A stretch of DNA of 64,000 bases from an uncultured Bacteroidales bacterium (GCA_949297215.1 CASFRV010000005.1:38934-102933); one strand, 5' to 3'. Numbered from the stretch's first letter, positions 1-8,796 are shown. Notes: generated by a model from the sequence alone, not told the origin. Numbers and translations are program-made.

Positions 1-366
1 GGATTTCTCCGGCTGCGAAGGATTGGCTAATATTGCAGCATGAAAACGACCAAAAATGCAACACAAGATGAAGACAGAAAACCGCGGAGAGAGATGGAAC
101 ATATTTTACCGCACCCCCTCCTCCTTCCCCCTGAAAAAAAGAAAAGAAGCAAAAGAAAAAAAATACCCCTATTCTTCTCCCCCAAACGAGAAAAAATATT
201 TTTAGGGCGAAAAAATAAAATTTCGGGCCGTAAAATCTCTGCGGAAACCCACCGGGTAGAGCCCCCCCCCCAAGCCCCCCCGCCGGAGGCCTGCCCACAC
301 AGGGGAACAGAGGGGGAACGGACATCGGCGGAAAGCACCAACCAACCATAAAAATTTTTCAAGACC
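1..366. other. Leading intergenic region, low complexity
   Basis: No convincing gene lies here. The stretch contains A-rich runs around 136-215, a run of ten C at 262-271 and seven C at 275-281, giving homopolymer-rich low-complexity DNA just upstream of the DnaC-like gene. A 103-codon frame at 40-351 is highly basic and low complexity and looks like chance. The preceding gene, if any, lies outside the window. Confidence 0.6.
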
Positions 367-993
367 ATGAAAACGCAACCTCACCATCTGCCCACGGCGG
401 GCGACATCGCCGCCCACGTGGACTACATGCGCTCGTTCGGCTACGTGGCGCCCGCACGGCGCGTGCGCATAGCCATCCCCGACGCGGCCGCCGTGCTGCG
501 TGCCTATCTGAGCTATTTTCTGGGCCCGCAGATGCAGTGGCTGCCCGAGTATGACCGGGTGGCCGAATGGCTCACCGACAACCACGGGCTGGGCCTGCTC
601 TGCGCGGGCGACTGCGGGCGGGGCAAATCGCTGCTCTGCGAGCGCGTGCTGCCGCTCGTCATCCACCGCCACTACCGCCTGGTGGTGAAGACCGTGCAGG
701 CCACGCGCCTGCCCTTCTGCGGCGACGAATGGCTGGCCTACCGGCTGGTCATGGTGGACGACGTGGGCACCGAGGACGTGTCGGTGCGCTTCGGCAACCG
801 CCGCGACATGTTTGCCGAGCTGGTGGACGCCGCCGAACGCGAGGGCCACCTGCTGCTGCTCACGTGCAACTATGGCACCGACGGGCTCACCCGCCGCTAC
901 GGCCTGCGCGTGGTCGACCGCCTGCGCGGCCTCGTGCGCGGGGTGCGCTTCAAGGGGCCGAGCCTGAGGACTGAGGGTAAAAACGAACGCTGA
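367..993 (+). CDS. DnaC-like AAA+ ATPase, phage-type
   Basis: A 208-residue P-loop ATPase resembling the DnaC/IstB-like helicase loaders found in Bacteroidales prophages and mobile elements. Visible motifs are Walker A GDCGRGKS (residues 81-88), Walker B ending in MVDD (129-132), a sensor-1-like LLLTCNY stretch and an arginine-rich RYGLRVVDRLRG segment near the C terminus. It would bind ATP and could load a replicative helicase. The next gene, 17 bases downstream, encodes a holin-like membrane protein, which favours a phage-derived origin, but no integrase, capsid or tail genes are visible. Helicase loading is inferred from the family; the ATPase assignment is firm. Confidence 0.7.
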   Translation: MKTQPHHLPTAGDIAAHVDYMRSFGYVAPARRVRIAIPDAAAVLRAYLSYFLGPQMQWLPEYDRVAEWLTDNHGLGLLCAGDCGRGKSLLCERVLPLVIHRHYRLVVKTVQATRLPFCGDEWLAYRLVMVDDVGTEDVSVRFGNRRDMFAELVDAAEREGHLLLLTCNYGTDGLTRRYGLRVVDRLRGLVRGVRFKGPSLRTEGKNER

Positions 994-1010
994 CGCAAAA
1001 ACCGTGAGAG

Positions 1011-1352
1011 ATGAAACGCAAAAATCACACTTCGTGGCACGACCGCCTGCCGGGGCTGCAAAGCCTGACGGCCGTGGCCATGCTGGCCGCCGGCACAACG
1101 CTGACATATCTGGGGTTCTACACGCCACCTGTGGGCGAGGTGAGCCGCTCGGTGCTGTGGTTTTTCTCGCAATGTCTGCTCTATGCCGGCAGCATCTTCG
1201 GCGTGGGGGCCTACGTGCGGGGCAAAGCCGCGGCCGGGCCGCCTGCCCCACGCCGCACGCGCCGCAGCGCCGGCTCCGGCGGCACGGGTACCAAGGGCAC
1301 GGCCACCCGCAAGGCTGCGGGCAGCCACCGCGAGGCGGAGGGGGCCCTGTGA
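1011..1352 (+). CDS. Holin-like small membrane protein
   Basis: A 113-residue protein with a basic N terminus, two predicted membrane segments (about residues 18-36 and 45-65, the second ending LLYAGSIFGVGAYV) and a long Arg/Ala/Gly-rich cytoplasmic tail. The spacing of the two helices and the phrase PPVGEVSRSVLW between them resemble small holin-like proteins of Bacteroidales prophages. It follows the DnaC-like gene on the same strand with a 17-base gap, so the two are probably co-transcribed. The tail is strongly biased in composition. The holin role is a guess from topology and context; 'small membrane protein' is all that is certain. Confidence 0.5.
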   Translation: MKRKNHTSWHDRLPGLQSLTAVAMLAAGTTLTYLGFYTPPVGEVSRSVLWFFSQCLLYAGSIFGVGAYVRGKAAAGPPAPRRTRRSAGSGGTGTKGTATRKAAGSHREAEGAL

Positions 1353-1378
1353 GGCGCCCCGCCACGCTGCGGCAGGGC

Positions 1379-1927
1379 CTATCGCGAGGCGCTGCCGGTG
1401 GTGTCCTGGTTGTAGTCGCGCACGACGCTGACGAGGCCGTCGGTGCTCACCGTCACGGTGAAGGCCATGCCGCCCTCGGCATCGCGCTCGCCCACCTGGG
1501 CCGCAAAGCAGAGCCCCTCGGCGCTGGCGCCCACAAAGGCCATGCCTTGCAGCACGGAGACGGCGCGGTCGGTGTCGGAGAGAAAGTCGGCAAAGTCGGC
1601 CTTGGAGAAGGTTTTCTTCTTGAAGGCACTGCCGTCGCGCAGGATGGTCACGTCGACGCGGTTGTCGTACGACTCCTCGCCCAGCTCGTTGCGCACGACG
1701 TCGCCGCCCTTGTCGGCATAGCGGCGCATCTCCACCTCGTAGCGGTGGCCGTCAATTTCGGCCTCGGCGCGGCTGGTGCTGGCGGGGTCGGCGGCCGGGC
1801 CCTGCGGCTTGGCGGGAGCGGCCACGGCGGTCGAGTCGGCCCCGGCAGCCTCGCTGCCGCTGCGCCCGCCGCACCCCGCCACAAGGGGGAGCACGGCCAG
1901 CGTCGCGGCCCAAAGAACACTTTTCAT
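1379..1927 (-). CDS. DUF4738-like lipoprotein
   Basis: A 182-residue lipoprotein. The chosen start (ATG at 1927) gives a compact signal peptide with lipobox LVAGC at Cys19; an upstream in-frame ATG at 2035 would add 36 residues with no signal-peptide character. After an Ala/Ser-rich linker the protein has a single beta-rich domain (about residues 52-180) that looks like the DUF4738 family of Bacteroidales periplasmic proteins. No catalytic motif is seen. It is divergent from the DUF4230 gene at 2044, with 116 bases between them. Function unknown. Confidence 0.6.
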   Translation of the reverse strand: MKSVLWAATLAVLPLVAGCGGRSGSEAAGADSTAVAAPAKPQGPAADPASTSRAEAEIDGHRYEVEMRRYADKGGDVVRNELGEESYDNRVDVTILRDGSAFKKKTFSKADFADFLSDTDRAVSVLQGMAFVGASAEGLCFAAQVGERDAEGGMAFTVTVSTDGLVSVVRDYNQDTTGSASR

Positions 1928-2030
1928 GGTTGGCTCGTTTTTTGAAAGATTGAAACGGCAAAATAACGAAATCTTTGCGAGAGCGGCAAGCTTAGCCCCG
2001 CTTTTATGACCGCCATCCGCAGGAAATGCG

Positions 2031-2038
2031 TACATTTG
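2031..2038 (+). promoter_or_regulatory. Bacteroidota -7 element (TACATTTG) for DUF4230 operon
   Basis: TACATTTG matches the Bacteroidota -7 consensus TAnnTTTG exactly. It ends six bases before the ATG at 2044, so transcription would begin at or very near the start codon. No clear -33 TTTG is visible. Confidence 0.45.
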
Positions 2039-2043
2039 TCAGC

Positions 2044-2766
2044 ATGAAACCTCTCGATCTCACAGCCCGCCGGCGGCGTGCGGCCCTGCCCCTGGCTACG
2101 GCCGCCCTGGCCTGCCTCGCGGCCCTGCCCCTGGCGGGCTGCGGCGGTGAACCCCGCACGGCCGCCCCCGCCGCCCCGCGCCCGACCGACACCGTGGCGC
2201 TGCTCGTCAAGCGCGTGAGCCGCTGTGCCCGCCTGTACACGACGGCCTACGACATACGCAAAATCGTGACCCACGACGACCGTCTGCACGTCAGGGGGCG
2301 CGTATTCTCGCGCGACGTGAGCTTCGAGCCTCCGCTGGGCGAGCGCAAGGCGGCCATCCCCATCGACGTGACGCTGAAGGCCTATGTGGACTTCTCGACC
2401 TTCGGGCCGCAGAACGTGGAGCGCACGCCGGGCGGCATCACGCTGACGCTGCCCGACCCGCAGGTGGTCGTGACGTCGTCGCGCGTGGACCACGCCGGCA
2501 CGCGGCAATATGTCGACCCGCTGCGCAGCCGCTACACCGACGCCGAAATGGCTGCCTTTGCCCGGCAGGGCACCGACAGCATCCTGGCGCACGTGGACCG
2601 CTACGGCATCGTGGACGACGCGCGGCAGACGGCCACGCGGGCCCTGATGCCCATCCTGCGCGGCATGGGCTACGACGAGGAGCGCGTGACCATACAATTC
2701 CGCAAAGACTTTACGGCTGCCGACCTGAACCGCTCGGTGACCGTCGAAAACCATCCTGAACAATGA
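2044..2766 (+). CDS. DUF4230 lipoprotein (first of tandem pair)
   Basis: A 240-residue protein with an arginine-rich n-region and lipobox PLAGC at Cys33, followed by a DUF4230 domain (about residues 58-230). DUF4230 proteins are membrane-anchored extracytoplasmic proteins of unknown function. The start at 2044 is preferred over the in-frame ATG at 2026 because the -7 promoter element lies between them. The stop codon overlaps the start of the next gene as ATGA, so the two products are translationally coupled and probably act together. Family assignment is good; function unknown. Confidence 0.7.
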   Translation: MKPLDLTARRRRAALPLATAALACLAALPLAGCGGEPRTAAPAAPRPTDTVALLVKRVSRCARLYTTAYDIRKIVTHDDRLHVRGRVFSRDVSFEPPLGERKAAIPIDVTLKAYVDFSTFGPQNVERTPGGITLTLPDPQVVVTSSRVDHAGTRQYVDPLRSRYTDAEMAAFARQGTDSILAHVDRYGIVDDARQTATRALMPILRGMGYDEERVTIQFRKDFTAADLNRSVTVENHPEQ

Positions 2767-3449
2767 CCCCACACCCCGACCATCACCCCGCCACGGGCCG
2801 CCCGCGCGGCGGCTGCCTGGGCGCCCTGCTGGGGGCGGCCGCCGTGGTGGCGCGCAGCCCCTGGCCCTGGCTCGTGCTGCTGGCGCTGACGGTGGCGGCC
2901 TTCGTCGTACACCGCTGCGAGGAGGACCCGCCCACGCTCACCGTCGAGCACACGAAGGCCATCGACAAAACGCCCGAAGAGATACGGAGCATACGCGAGA
3001 TCAGGGAGTGGGAGTTTCTCTCGGTGAGCACCGAGGAGCTCGTCGAGGCCTACGAGGCCGGCACCTTCGGCGACAAGCAGCTGGCCCGCATCTACACCGG
3101 CACGCTGCGCCTGGGCATCGACATGAGCCGGGCCGACGACCGGTGGTTTGAAGCCCGCGGCGACACGGCCGTGCTGCGCCTGCCCGACGTGGGCCTGCTC
3201 GACGACCACTTCGTCGACGAAACGCGCACGCGGGCCTTCTACGAAAAGGGCTCGTGGCCCGCCGCGGAGCTCGACCGCCTGTACGAACGGGCCCGCACGG
3301 CCATGCTGCGCCGCCACCTGACGCAGGCCCATCTGGACGAAGCCCGGCGGAGCGCCCGAGAGCAGTTTACACGCATTTTCCAAGGCCTGGGCTTCACGAC
3401 GGTCGACGTGACCTTCGTACCGGCCTCTAACGAAAAGAAACCAGCATGA
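2763..3449 (+). CDS. DUF4230 membrane protein (second of pair)
   Basis: A 228-residue protein with one N-terminal membrane helix (about residues 36-52, WPWLVLLALTVAAFVV) followed by a periplasmic DUF4230 domain with the characteristic IREIREWEFLSV stretch. Unlike its neighbour it has no lipobox and is probably anchored in the inner membrane. It overlaps the upstream gene by four bases and the downstream protease gene by four bases, so the three genes form a tight operon. A paired outer- and inner-membrane arrangement of DUF4230 proteins is inferred from the two signal types. Function unknown. Confidence 0.7.
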   Translation: MTPHPDHHPATGRPRGGCLGALLGAAAVVARSPWPWLVLLALTVAAFVVHRCEEDPPTLTVEHTKAIDKTPEEIRSIREIREWEFLSVSTEELVEAYEAGTFGDKQLARIYTGTLRLGIDMSRADDRWFEARGDTAVLRLPDVGLLDDHFVDETRTRAFYEKGSWPAAELDRLYERARTAMLRRHLTQAHLDEARRSAREQFTRIFQGLGFTTVDVTFVPASNEKKPA

Positions 3450-4741
3450 GACGTAAAACATACACCCGCCCCACCCCGCGCCGCCGGCTGCTGCCCGCTG
3501 CCCTCGCAGCGACGGGAGCCCTGCTCCTCGCGGCCTGTGCCGACGACGACGCCCCCGACGTGGCCCCGGGCCCGGCGCGGCGCACGGTCGTCGTCTATGC
3601 CGCGGCGCAGAACACGCTGGGCCTGGACGGATACCTCAGGGCCGACTCGGCCGAAATGGTCGAGGGCGCACGCAGCCTGAAGGCCGACGAGCAGCTGCTG
3701 CTCTTTGCCGACGACGCGGCGGGGGCCCGCATCTACCGCTTCCGGCCTGGCGGACGGGCGCCCGAATGCGTGTGGAGCCGCAGGGGCGAAACGTGCTCGA
3801 CCGACCCTGAGACGCTCGCCGAGGTGCTGTCGTGGTGCGCCACGGCGTACCCGGCCGACGAGTATGGGCTGGTGATGTGGTCGCACGCCTCGGGATGGGT
3901 GCCCTCGACCAACCCTCCGGCGGGCTCGCCGCTCTCGTTCGGCATCGACACGGGCACGGGCGGCCGCGGCGACCTGACGGCCGACGGGCGCCTGGGCGTG
4001 CAGATGGACATCGACGACATAGCCCGCGCCATCGAAGCCGCCGGCGTGAGGCTGCGCTACGTGCTGTTCGACGCCTGCCTGATGGGTGGCGTCGAAACGG
4101 CGTATGCCCTGCGCGGCGTGACCGACTATGTGGTGGGGGCGCCCATGTCGACGCCCGCAGCGGGGGCCGACTATGCACACCAGGTGCGCGAGGGCCTTTT
4201 CAGCTCCGACCCGGCCGACATAGCCCGCACCTATTATGCCGACGTGACCGACCCGGCCAACGCGGCCGATTATGCCGACTTTGGCATAGCCGTGGCGGCC
4301 GTGCGCACCGCTGCGCTCGATGAGCTGGCGGCCGTGACGGCCGACGTGCTGCCGCGCGCGGCCCTGGCCGGACGCACCGATGCCGACATGGAGGGCGTGC
4401 AGCAGTATGCCAACTATGCCTCGGCCTTTGGCTACCGCCCCCATGCCTACGACGCCTCGGAGGCCATGCGGCGGCTGCTCCCCGCGGCCGACTTTGCCCG
4501 CTACCATGCGGCGCTCACGGCGGCCATCGCCTGGCAGGGCGTGACGGAGCGCTTCTACGTGGGCCCCTCGTGGCGCAACTACCTGACAGCCGATCCGTCG
4601 CGGGCGTGCGGCGTGTCGATGTTTGTGCCCCGGCAGCTCTATACCGACAACGCCGCCGCTTGCGACCACGGCGACCTGAACGAGGCCTTCCGCCGGACGG
4701 CGTGGTACCGCGACGCGGGATGGGCCGCCACGGGCTGGTGA
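3446..4741 (+). CDS. Clostripain-family (C11) cysteine peptidase lipoprotein
   Basis: A 431-residue secreted peptidase of MEROPS family C11. The N-terminal signal peptide ends in lipobox LLLAAC (Cys31), followed directly by ADDDAPD, an acidic stretch like the lipoprotein export signal that sends lipoproteins to the cell surface in Bacteroides. The catalytic His is in MWSHASGW (His147) and the catalytic Cys in LFDACLMGGVE (Cys211), the expected C11 arrangement for cleavage after basic residues. The gene overlaps the upstream DUF4230 gene (ATGA) and is the last of its operon; a stem-loop follows. Surface location is inferred; the family call is secure. Confidence 0.85.
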   Translation: MRRKTYTRPTPRRRLLPAALAATGALLLAACADDDAPDVAPGPARRTVVVYAAAQNTLGLDGYLRADSAEMVEGARSLKADEQLLLFADDAAGARIYRFRPGGRAPECVWSRRGETCSTDPETLAEVLSWCATAYPADEYGLVMWSHASGWVPSTNPPAGSPLSFGIDTGTGGRGDLTADGRLGVQMDIDDIARAIEAAGVRLRYVLFDACLMGGVETAYALRGVTDYVVGAPMSTPAAGADYAHQVREGLFSSDPADIARTYYADVTDPANAADYADFGIAVAAVRTAALDELAAVTADVLPRAALAGRTDADMEGVQQYANYASAFGYRPHAYDASEAMRRLLPAADFARYHAALTAAIAWQGVTERFYVGPSWRNYLTADPSRACGVSMFVPRQLYTDNAAACDHGDLNEAFRRTAWYRDAGWAATGW

Positions 4742-4761
4742 GCCCCGTACCCGTAGAAACG

Positions 4762-4802
4762 CAGCGGGACGGCCGTGCACGATGGCATGACCGTCCCGCT
4801 GT
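4762..4802. terminator. Stem-loop between convergent genes
   Basis: An 11-bp perfect stem (CAGCGGGACGG pairing with CCGTCCCGCTG) lies between the convergent C11 peptidase and dipeptidyl peptidase genes. There is no clear U tract, so it is terminator-like but not a textbook intrinsic terminator. It could serve both strands. Confidence 0.5.
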
Positions 4803-4820
4803 TGTCCTTGGAGAGGGGGC

Positions 4821-7028
4821 TCAACGCTTCAGCCGGGCATCGAAGAACGAAGAGATGCGCGTGAAGAGGTGCAGACGCGTCTGCCCGCCGAAAATGTTGT
4901 GGTTGCGGTTGGTGTAGACCTGCATGTCGAACTGCTTGCCGGCCTGTACGAGGGCCTCGCTATACTCGGCGGCGTTGCGCAGGTGGACGTTGTCGTCGGC
5001 CGTGCCGTGGATGAGCAGCAGGTCGCCCGAGAGCTGCGAGGCGCGGCTGATGGGGTTGTCGGCATAGCCCTGGCCGTTTTCCTGCGGCGTGCGCATGTAG
5101 CGCTCGGTATAGACGGTGTCGTAGTAGCGCCAGGAGGCCGGGGCTGCCACAGCCACTCCGGCGCGGAACACGGGCTGCCCGGTGCTCATCGACATGAGCG
5201 TATTGAAGCCGCCAAAGCTCCAACCCCAGATGCCTATGTTCTCGCCGTCGACGTAGGGCAGCGTGGCGAGATAGCGCGCGGCGGCAGCCTGGTCCTCGGC
5301 TTCGAGGCGGCCCAGGTGCAGGTAGGTACACTTCTGGAAAGCCGACCCGCGGCCGCCCGTGCCGCGACCGTCCACGCAGACGTAGATGAAGCCGCGACCG
5401 GCCATGTAGCTCTCGTAGACGCCTCCGCCGAAAAAGCCCATGTTCCACGAGTCGGTGACCTCCTGCGAGCCGGGCCCGGCGTACTGATACATGATGACGG
5501 GATAGCGGCGCGAGGGGTCGAAGTCGGCCGGCTTGATCATCCAGCCGTTCAGCTCGGTGCCGTCGGTGGTCTTAAAGGTGAAAAACTCCTTCTGCCCGAG
5601 GCGGCCTTGGAGCTTCGTGGAGAGCTCCTTGTTGTCGACAAGGGTGGTGAGCAGGCGGCCGTCGGCACCGCGCAGGGTGGTGACGGGGGGCTGCTGGGCC
5701 GAGGAATAGACGTTCATGTAGTACTTGAACGTGGAGGAGAAGGTGGCATCGTTCGTGCCGACGGCGTCGGAGAGCTTGCGCACCTTGCCGTTCTTGTCGG
5801 ACACGTAGATAGCCTTGCGCAGGGGGCTCTCCTGGCGCGATGCATAGTAGCAGCGGCCGGTCTTGGCGTCGTAGCCGTAGAAATTGGTGACGTCGTAATT
5901 GCCGCGGGTGAGCTGGCGCACGAGCTGACCGCTGAGGGTGTAGAGGTAGACGTGGTCGTAGCCGCTGCGGTCGGAGAGGTAGGCAAAATGGCCGGGGTAG
6001 AACTGCAACGAGCCGTAGGCCGTTTCCTTGACATACTTGTCGGCCGTTTCGCGCACGGCGAGCTTGCACACGGTGGAGCGGGCGTTGGCCATGTAGATGT
6101 CCATCTGGTCCTGGCGGCGGTTGAGCGTGACGACGGCGAGCTGGTCGGGCTCGGAGGTGAAGGCGATGCGGGGCACGTAGCCGTCCTTGTCGAGGGGCAG
6201 GTCGAGCTGCCGCGTGACGCGGTTCTTGATGTCGAACGTGAGGACAGAGACCTCGGCGTTTTTGGCCCCGGCTACGGGATATTTATAGGTGTAGGCCCCG
6301 GGATATTCGTCGCACTGCTCCATGGCAGGCGCGGCGCCGCGATAGAGCGGGAAGCTGTAAAGGGGCACGTCGGTCTCGTCGTAGCGCACCCATGCCAGCA
6401 TACGGCTGTCGGCGCTGAACGTAAGGGTGCTGTTGAGCGAAAACTCCTCTTCGTTGACCCAGTCGGGGATGCCGTTGAGCACCTCGCCGCGCTTGCCGTC
6501 CTTGGTGACGCGGCTCTCGGCGTTGCCAAAGAGGAGCTTGACGAGGTAGATGTCGTTGTCGCGCACGAAAGCGATGAGGTTGCCGTCGGGCGAGAAGACG
6601 GGCACCTGCTGCGGGCCGCCGTCGGAGAGGGGCTCCATCTTGTTGTTCTGGATGTCGTAGATGTAATAGACAGCCGTGAAGGAGCGGCGGTAGATGGGGC
6701 GCGTCTCGGTCTGGATGAGGATGCGGCGGCCGTCGGGCGAAAGGATGTAGCCGTCGATGGCCGAAAGCGCCTTGGGCCCGCGGGCGGTGGCGGCGTCGAA
6801 GAGGGTGCCGACCTCGCGGCCCGTCTTGAAGGAATGGCGCACGATGCGCTTGCGGTCGGGCGAGAGGCGCGTGTAGGTCTCGCCGTCGGCCATGGGCCGC
6901 ACGCCGTAGACGTAGGTGGGCGAGTAGACGCCGTCGGTGATGTCTTTCAGGCTGAGCGCGGCGTCCTGAGCCTGCGTGCCGCCGATGGCAGAAAGCCAGC
7001 AGGCGGCCCAGAAAAGTAGTTTCTTCAT
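4821..7028 (-). CDS. Dipeptidyl peptidase IV (S9B)
   Basis: A 735-residue periplasmic serine peptidase that removes Xaa-Pro/Xaa-Ala dipeptides from peptide N termini. A cleavable signal peptide ends near IGGTQAQ (about residue 21). The middle is an eight-bladed beta-propeller; it contains the DWVNEEEF motif whose Glu pair binds the substrate amino terminus. The C-terminal alpha/beta-hydrolase domain carries the nucleophile in GWSFGG (Ser604), the Asp in HGTADDNVH and the His in NRNHNIFG. Length and motifs match DPP-IV of Bacteroidales such as Porphyromonas. The start at 7028 sits directly before the signal peptide; the reading frame is open further upstream, but that stretch contains a promoter element. 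Confidence 0.93.
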   Translation of the reverse strand: MKKLLFWAACWLSAIGGTQAQDAALSLKDITDGVYSPTYVYGVRPMADGETYTRLSPDRKRIVRHSFKTGREVGTLFDAATARGPKALSAIDGYILSPDGRRILIQTETRPIYRRSFTAVYYIYDIQNNKMEPLSDGGPQQVPVFSPDGNLIAFVRDNDIYLVKLLFGNAESRVTKDGKRGEVLNGIPDWVNEEEFSLNSTLTFSADSRMLAWVRYDETDVPLYSFPLYRGAAPAMEQCDEYPGAYTYKYPVAGAKNAEVSVLTFDIKNRVTRQLDLPLDKDGYVPRIAFTSEPDQLAVVTLNRRQDQMDIYMANARSTVCKLAVRETADKYVKETAYGSLQFYPGHFAYLSDRSGYDHVYLYTLSGQLVRQLTRGNYDVTNFYGYDAKTGRCYYASRQESPLRKAIYVSDKNGKVRKLSDAVGTNDATFSSTFKYYMNVYSSAQQPPVTTLRGADGRLLTTLVDNKELSTKLQGRLGQKEFFTFKTTDGTELNGWMIKPADFDPSRRYPVIMYQYAGPGSQEVTDSWNMGFFGGGVYESYMAGRGFIYVCVDGRGTGGRGSAFQKCTYLHLGRLEAEDQAAAARYLATLPYVDGENIGIWGWSFGGFNTLMSMSTGQPVFRAGVAVAAPASWRYYDTVYTERYMRTPQENGQGYADNPISRASQLSGDLLLIHGTADDNVHLRNAAEYSEALVQAGKQFDMQVYTNRNHNIFGGQTRLHLFTRISSFFDARLKR

Positions 7029-7096
7029 ATCGCGATGTTTGGTTTCACTGATGGAAGCAGGGCCCGGCTGCTGCCGGCGGCCGGCCCTGCCGCCGG

Positions 7097-7104
7097 CAAA
7101 GTTA
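7097..7104 (-). promoter_or_regulatory. -7 element (TAACTTTG) for dipeptidyl peptidase IV
   Basis: On the minus strand TAACTTTG matches the Bacteroidota -7 consensus and lies 68 bases upstream of the DPP-IV start codon. A -33 element is not obvious. Confidence 0.45.
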
Positions 7105-7231
7105 GTGTAAATGGGCGGAACGGACGAATGTGGCAAAGGAATATTCGGGCCGGCAGGGCCGCAGGCGCCCTTCTCCGTGCACAAGGAAGCGGCCGGCACG
7201 GCGGCCGGCGGGAGCGTAAAAGGTGATTTTG

Positions 7232-7263
7232 TTTTGCCGTTCCCGCTTCTTACAGTAACTTTG
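7232..7263 (+). promoter_or_regulatory. -33/-7 promoter for Wzi-family gene
   Basis: TTTTG at 7232-7236 and TAACTTTG at 7256-7263 are separated by 19 bases, the usual Bacteroidota spacing. The start codon is 21 bases further on, at 7285. Confidence 0.6.
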
Positions 7264-7284
7264 CCGCGACAAAGAAACGGTTTG

Positions 7285-8796
7285 ATGAAGCAACATTTAC
7301 CCCTATTTCTGGCGCTGTCCGCCTTGTGCGCACCCGGCGCGGCGGGCGAAGAGCTGCCCGACACGGCGCAGGGCCGCCTGACGTATCGCGTCGAGGCGAC
7401 GGGCGTGGCGGGCGGCGGCGAATATGCCCCGCTGTGGCTGACGGCCAACCGCTACGGCCTCTCGGGCGTCGAAAACAAGTTTGCCAGCCTGAGGGCCGGC
7501 GTGACGTACAGCCAGCCCCTGCGGCGCGACTGGCGCGTCGAGGCCGGGCTCGAGCTGGCCGGCGCGTGGCACGAGAGCGCCCCGTTTGTGGTGCAGCAGG
7601 CCTATGCCGACGTGGCATGGCGCAAGCTGCGCCTGAGCATAGGCAGCAAGGAGCGGGCGGGCTTCCCCCTGAGCAAGCCCGAACACCTGAGCTCGGGCAT
7701 GATGGTGGAGGGCGCGGGCGCCCGGCCCATTCCGCAGGTGCGGGCCGAAATAAGCGACTACGTCCCCTTCCCGGGCACGCACCGCTGGCTGTGGCTCAAA
7801 GGCCACCTGGCCTATGGCCGGCAGACCGACGGACGCTGGCAGCAGGACTTTGCCAAGCCCGGGACGAACTATACGAAGGGCGCGCTCTACCACTCGAAGT
7901 CGCTCATGTTCAAGATAGGCGACCACGAGCAGTTTCCCCTCGAATTTGAGTTTGGCATCCTCATGGCGGCGCAGTTTGGCGGCGAGCAGTATGAACGGGG
8001 CGAAAACGGCGCCCCCGACCGCCTGACGTTCGACATGCCGGAGGGGCTGAAAAATTACTGGCATGCGTTCTTCCCCACCGTGGGCGGGAGCGACACGCCC
8101 ATGGGCGACCAGGTGAACATCGAGGGCAACCAGATGGGGAGCTGGAACTTTGCCCTTTCCTGGACGGCAGCCGACTGGCGCGTGCGGGCCTATCTGGAAC
8201 ACTACTTTGAAGACCACTCGCAGATGTTTTGGGAATATGGCCGGTGGAAGGACGGGCAGATTGGCATCCAGGTGGACCTGCCCCGCAACCCATTTGTGAC
8301 GACCCTCCTGTGGGAAGGCCTCAACACCAAGGACCAGAGCGGCCCCCTGCTCTACGACGGCTACGCCAGCCAGTTCCCGGAGTATCAGATCAGCGCCTGC
8401 GACAACTATTACAACCACTTCTACTACGGCGGCTGGGCCCACTGGGGACAGGCCATGGGCAACCCCCTGCTCGTAGGGCCGGCCTACAACCGCGACGGCG
8501 ACCTCTACTTCAAGAGCAACCGCGTGAGGGCCAACCACCTGGGCCTCAGCGGGCAGCCCACGGACGAATGGCAGTGGCGCGTGCTGGTGAGCATGGCCCG
8601 CTACTGGGGCACCTACGGCCGGCCCCTCGACCGGCAGCGCAAGCAGCTGAGCTCGCTCTTCGAGGCCACCTACGAACCCGCCTGGGCCCCCGGCTGGAAA
8701 GCCACGGCCGCCCTGGGCTTCGACCGCGGCAACTATTTAGGCAACAACACGGGCTTCATGCTCGGCATCAGCAAACAAGGAATCCTACTGAAATGA
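7285..8796 (+). CDS. Capsule assembly Wzi family outer membrane protein
   Basis: A 503-residue protein with a signal peptide (cleavage near PGAAGEE, about residue 21) and alternating amphipathic strands with aromatic residues typical of an outer-membrane beta-barrel. Phrases such as EYAPLWLTANRYGL near the N terminus, SKEHL-like SKPEHLSSG and a C-terminal strand ending in GISKQGILLK are characteristic of Bacteroidales proteins of the capsule assembly Wzi family. In Escherichia coli Wzi anchors capsule at the surface; whether this homologue does so is not known, because no capsule cluster is nearby. It has its own promoter and overlaps the next lipoprotein gene as ATGA. Confidence 0.75.
   Translation: MKQHLPLFLALSALCAPGAAGEELPDTAQGRLTYRVEATGVAGGGEYAPLWLTANRYGLSGVENKFASLRAGVTYSQPLRRDWRVEAGLELAGAWHESAPFVVQQAYADVAWRKLRLSIGSKERAGFPLSKPEHLSSGMMVEGAGARPIPQVRAEISDYVPFPGTHRWLWLKGHLAYGRQTDGRWQQDFAKPGTNYTKGALYHSKSLMFKIGDHEQFPLEFEFGILMAAQFGGEQYERGENGAPDRLTFDMPEGLKNYWHAFFPTVGGSDTPMGDQVNIEGNQMGSWNFALSWTAADWRVRAYLEHYFEDHSQMFWEYGRWKDGQIGIQVDLPRNPFVTTLLWEGLNTKDQSGPLLYDGYASQFPEYQISACDNYYNHFYYGGWAHWGQAMGNPLLVGPAYNRDGDLYFKSNRVRANHLGLSGQPTDEWQWRVLVSMARYWGTYGRPLDRQRKQLSSLFEATYEPAWAPGWKATAALGFDRGNYLGNNTGFMLGISKQGILLK

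Noticed and set aside
40-351. 103-codon frame in the leading intergenic region
   Set aside because: Low complexity, very basic, shaped by homopolymer runs, with no domain or family resemblance; probably chance.
4869-7019. 716-codon open frame antisense to dipeptidyl peptidase IV
   Set aside because: Long antisense frames are expected in GC-rich coding DNA; composition is Val/Gly/Ala/His-rich and no motif is present, while the opposite strand encodes a clear enzyme.
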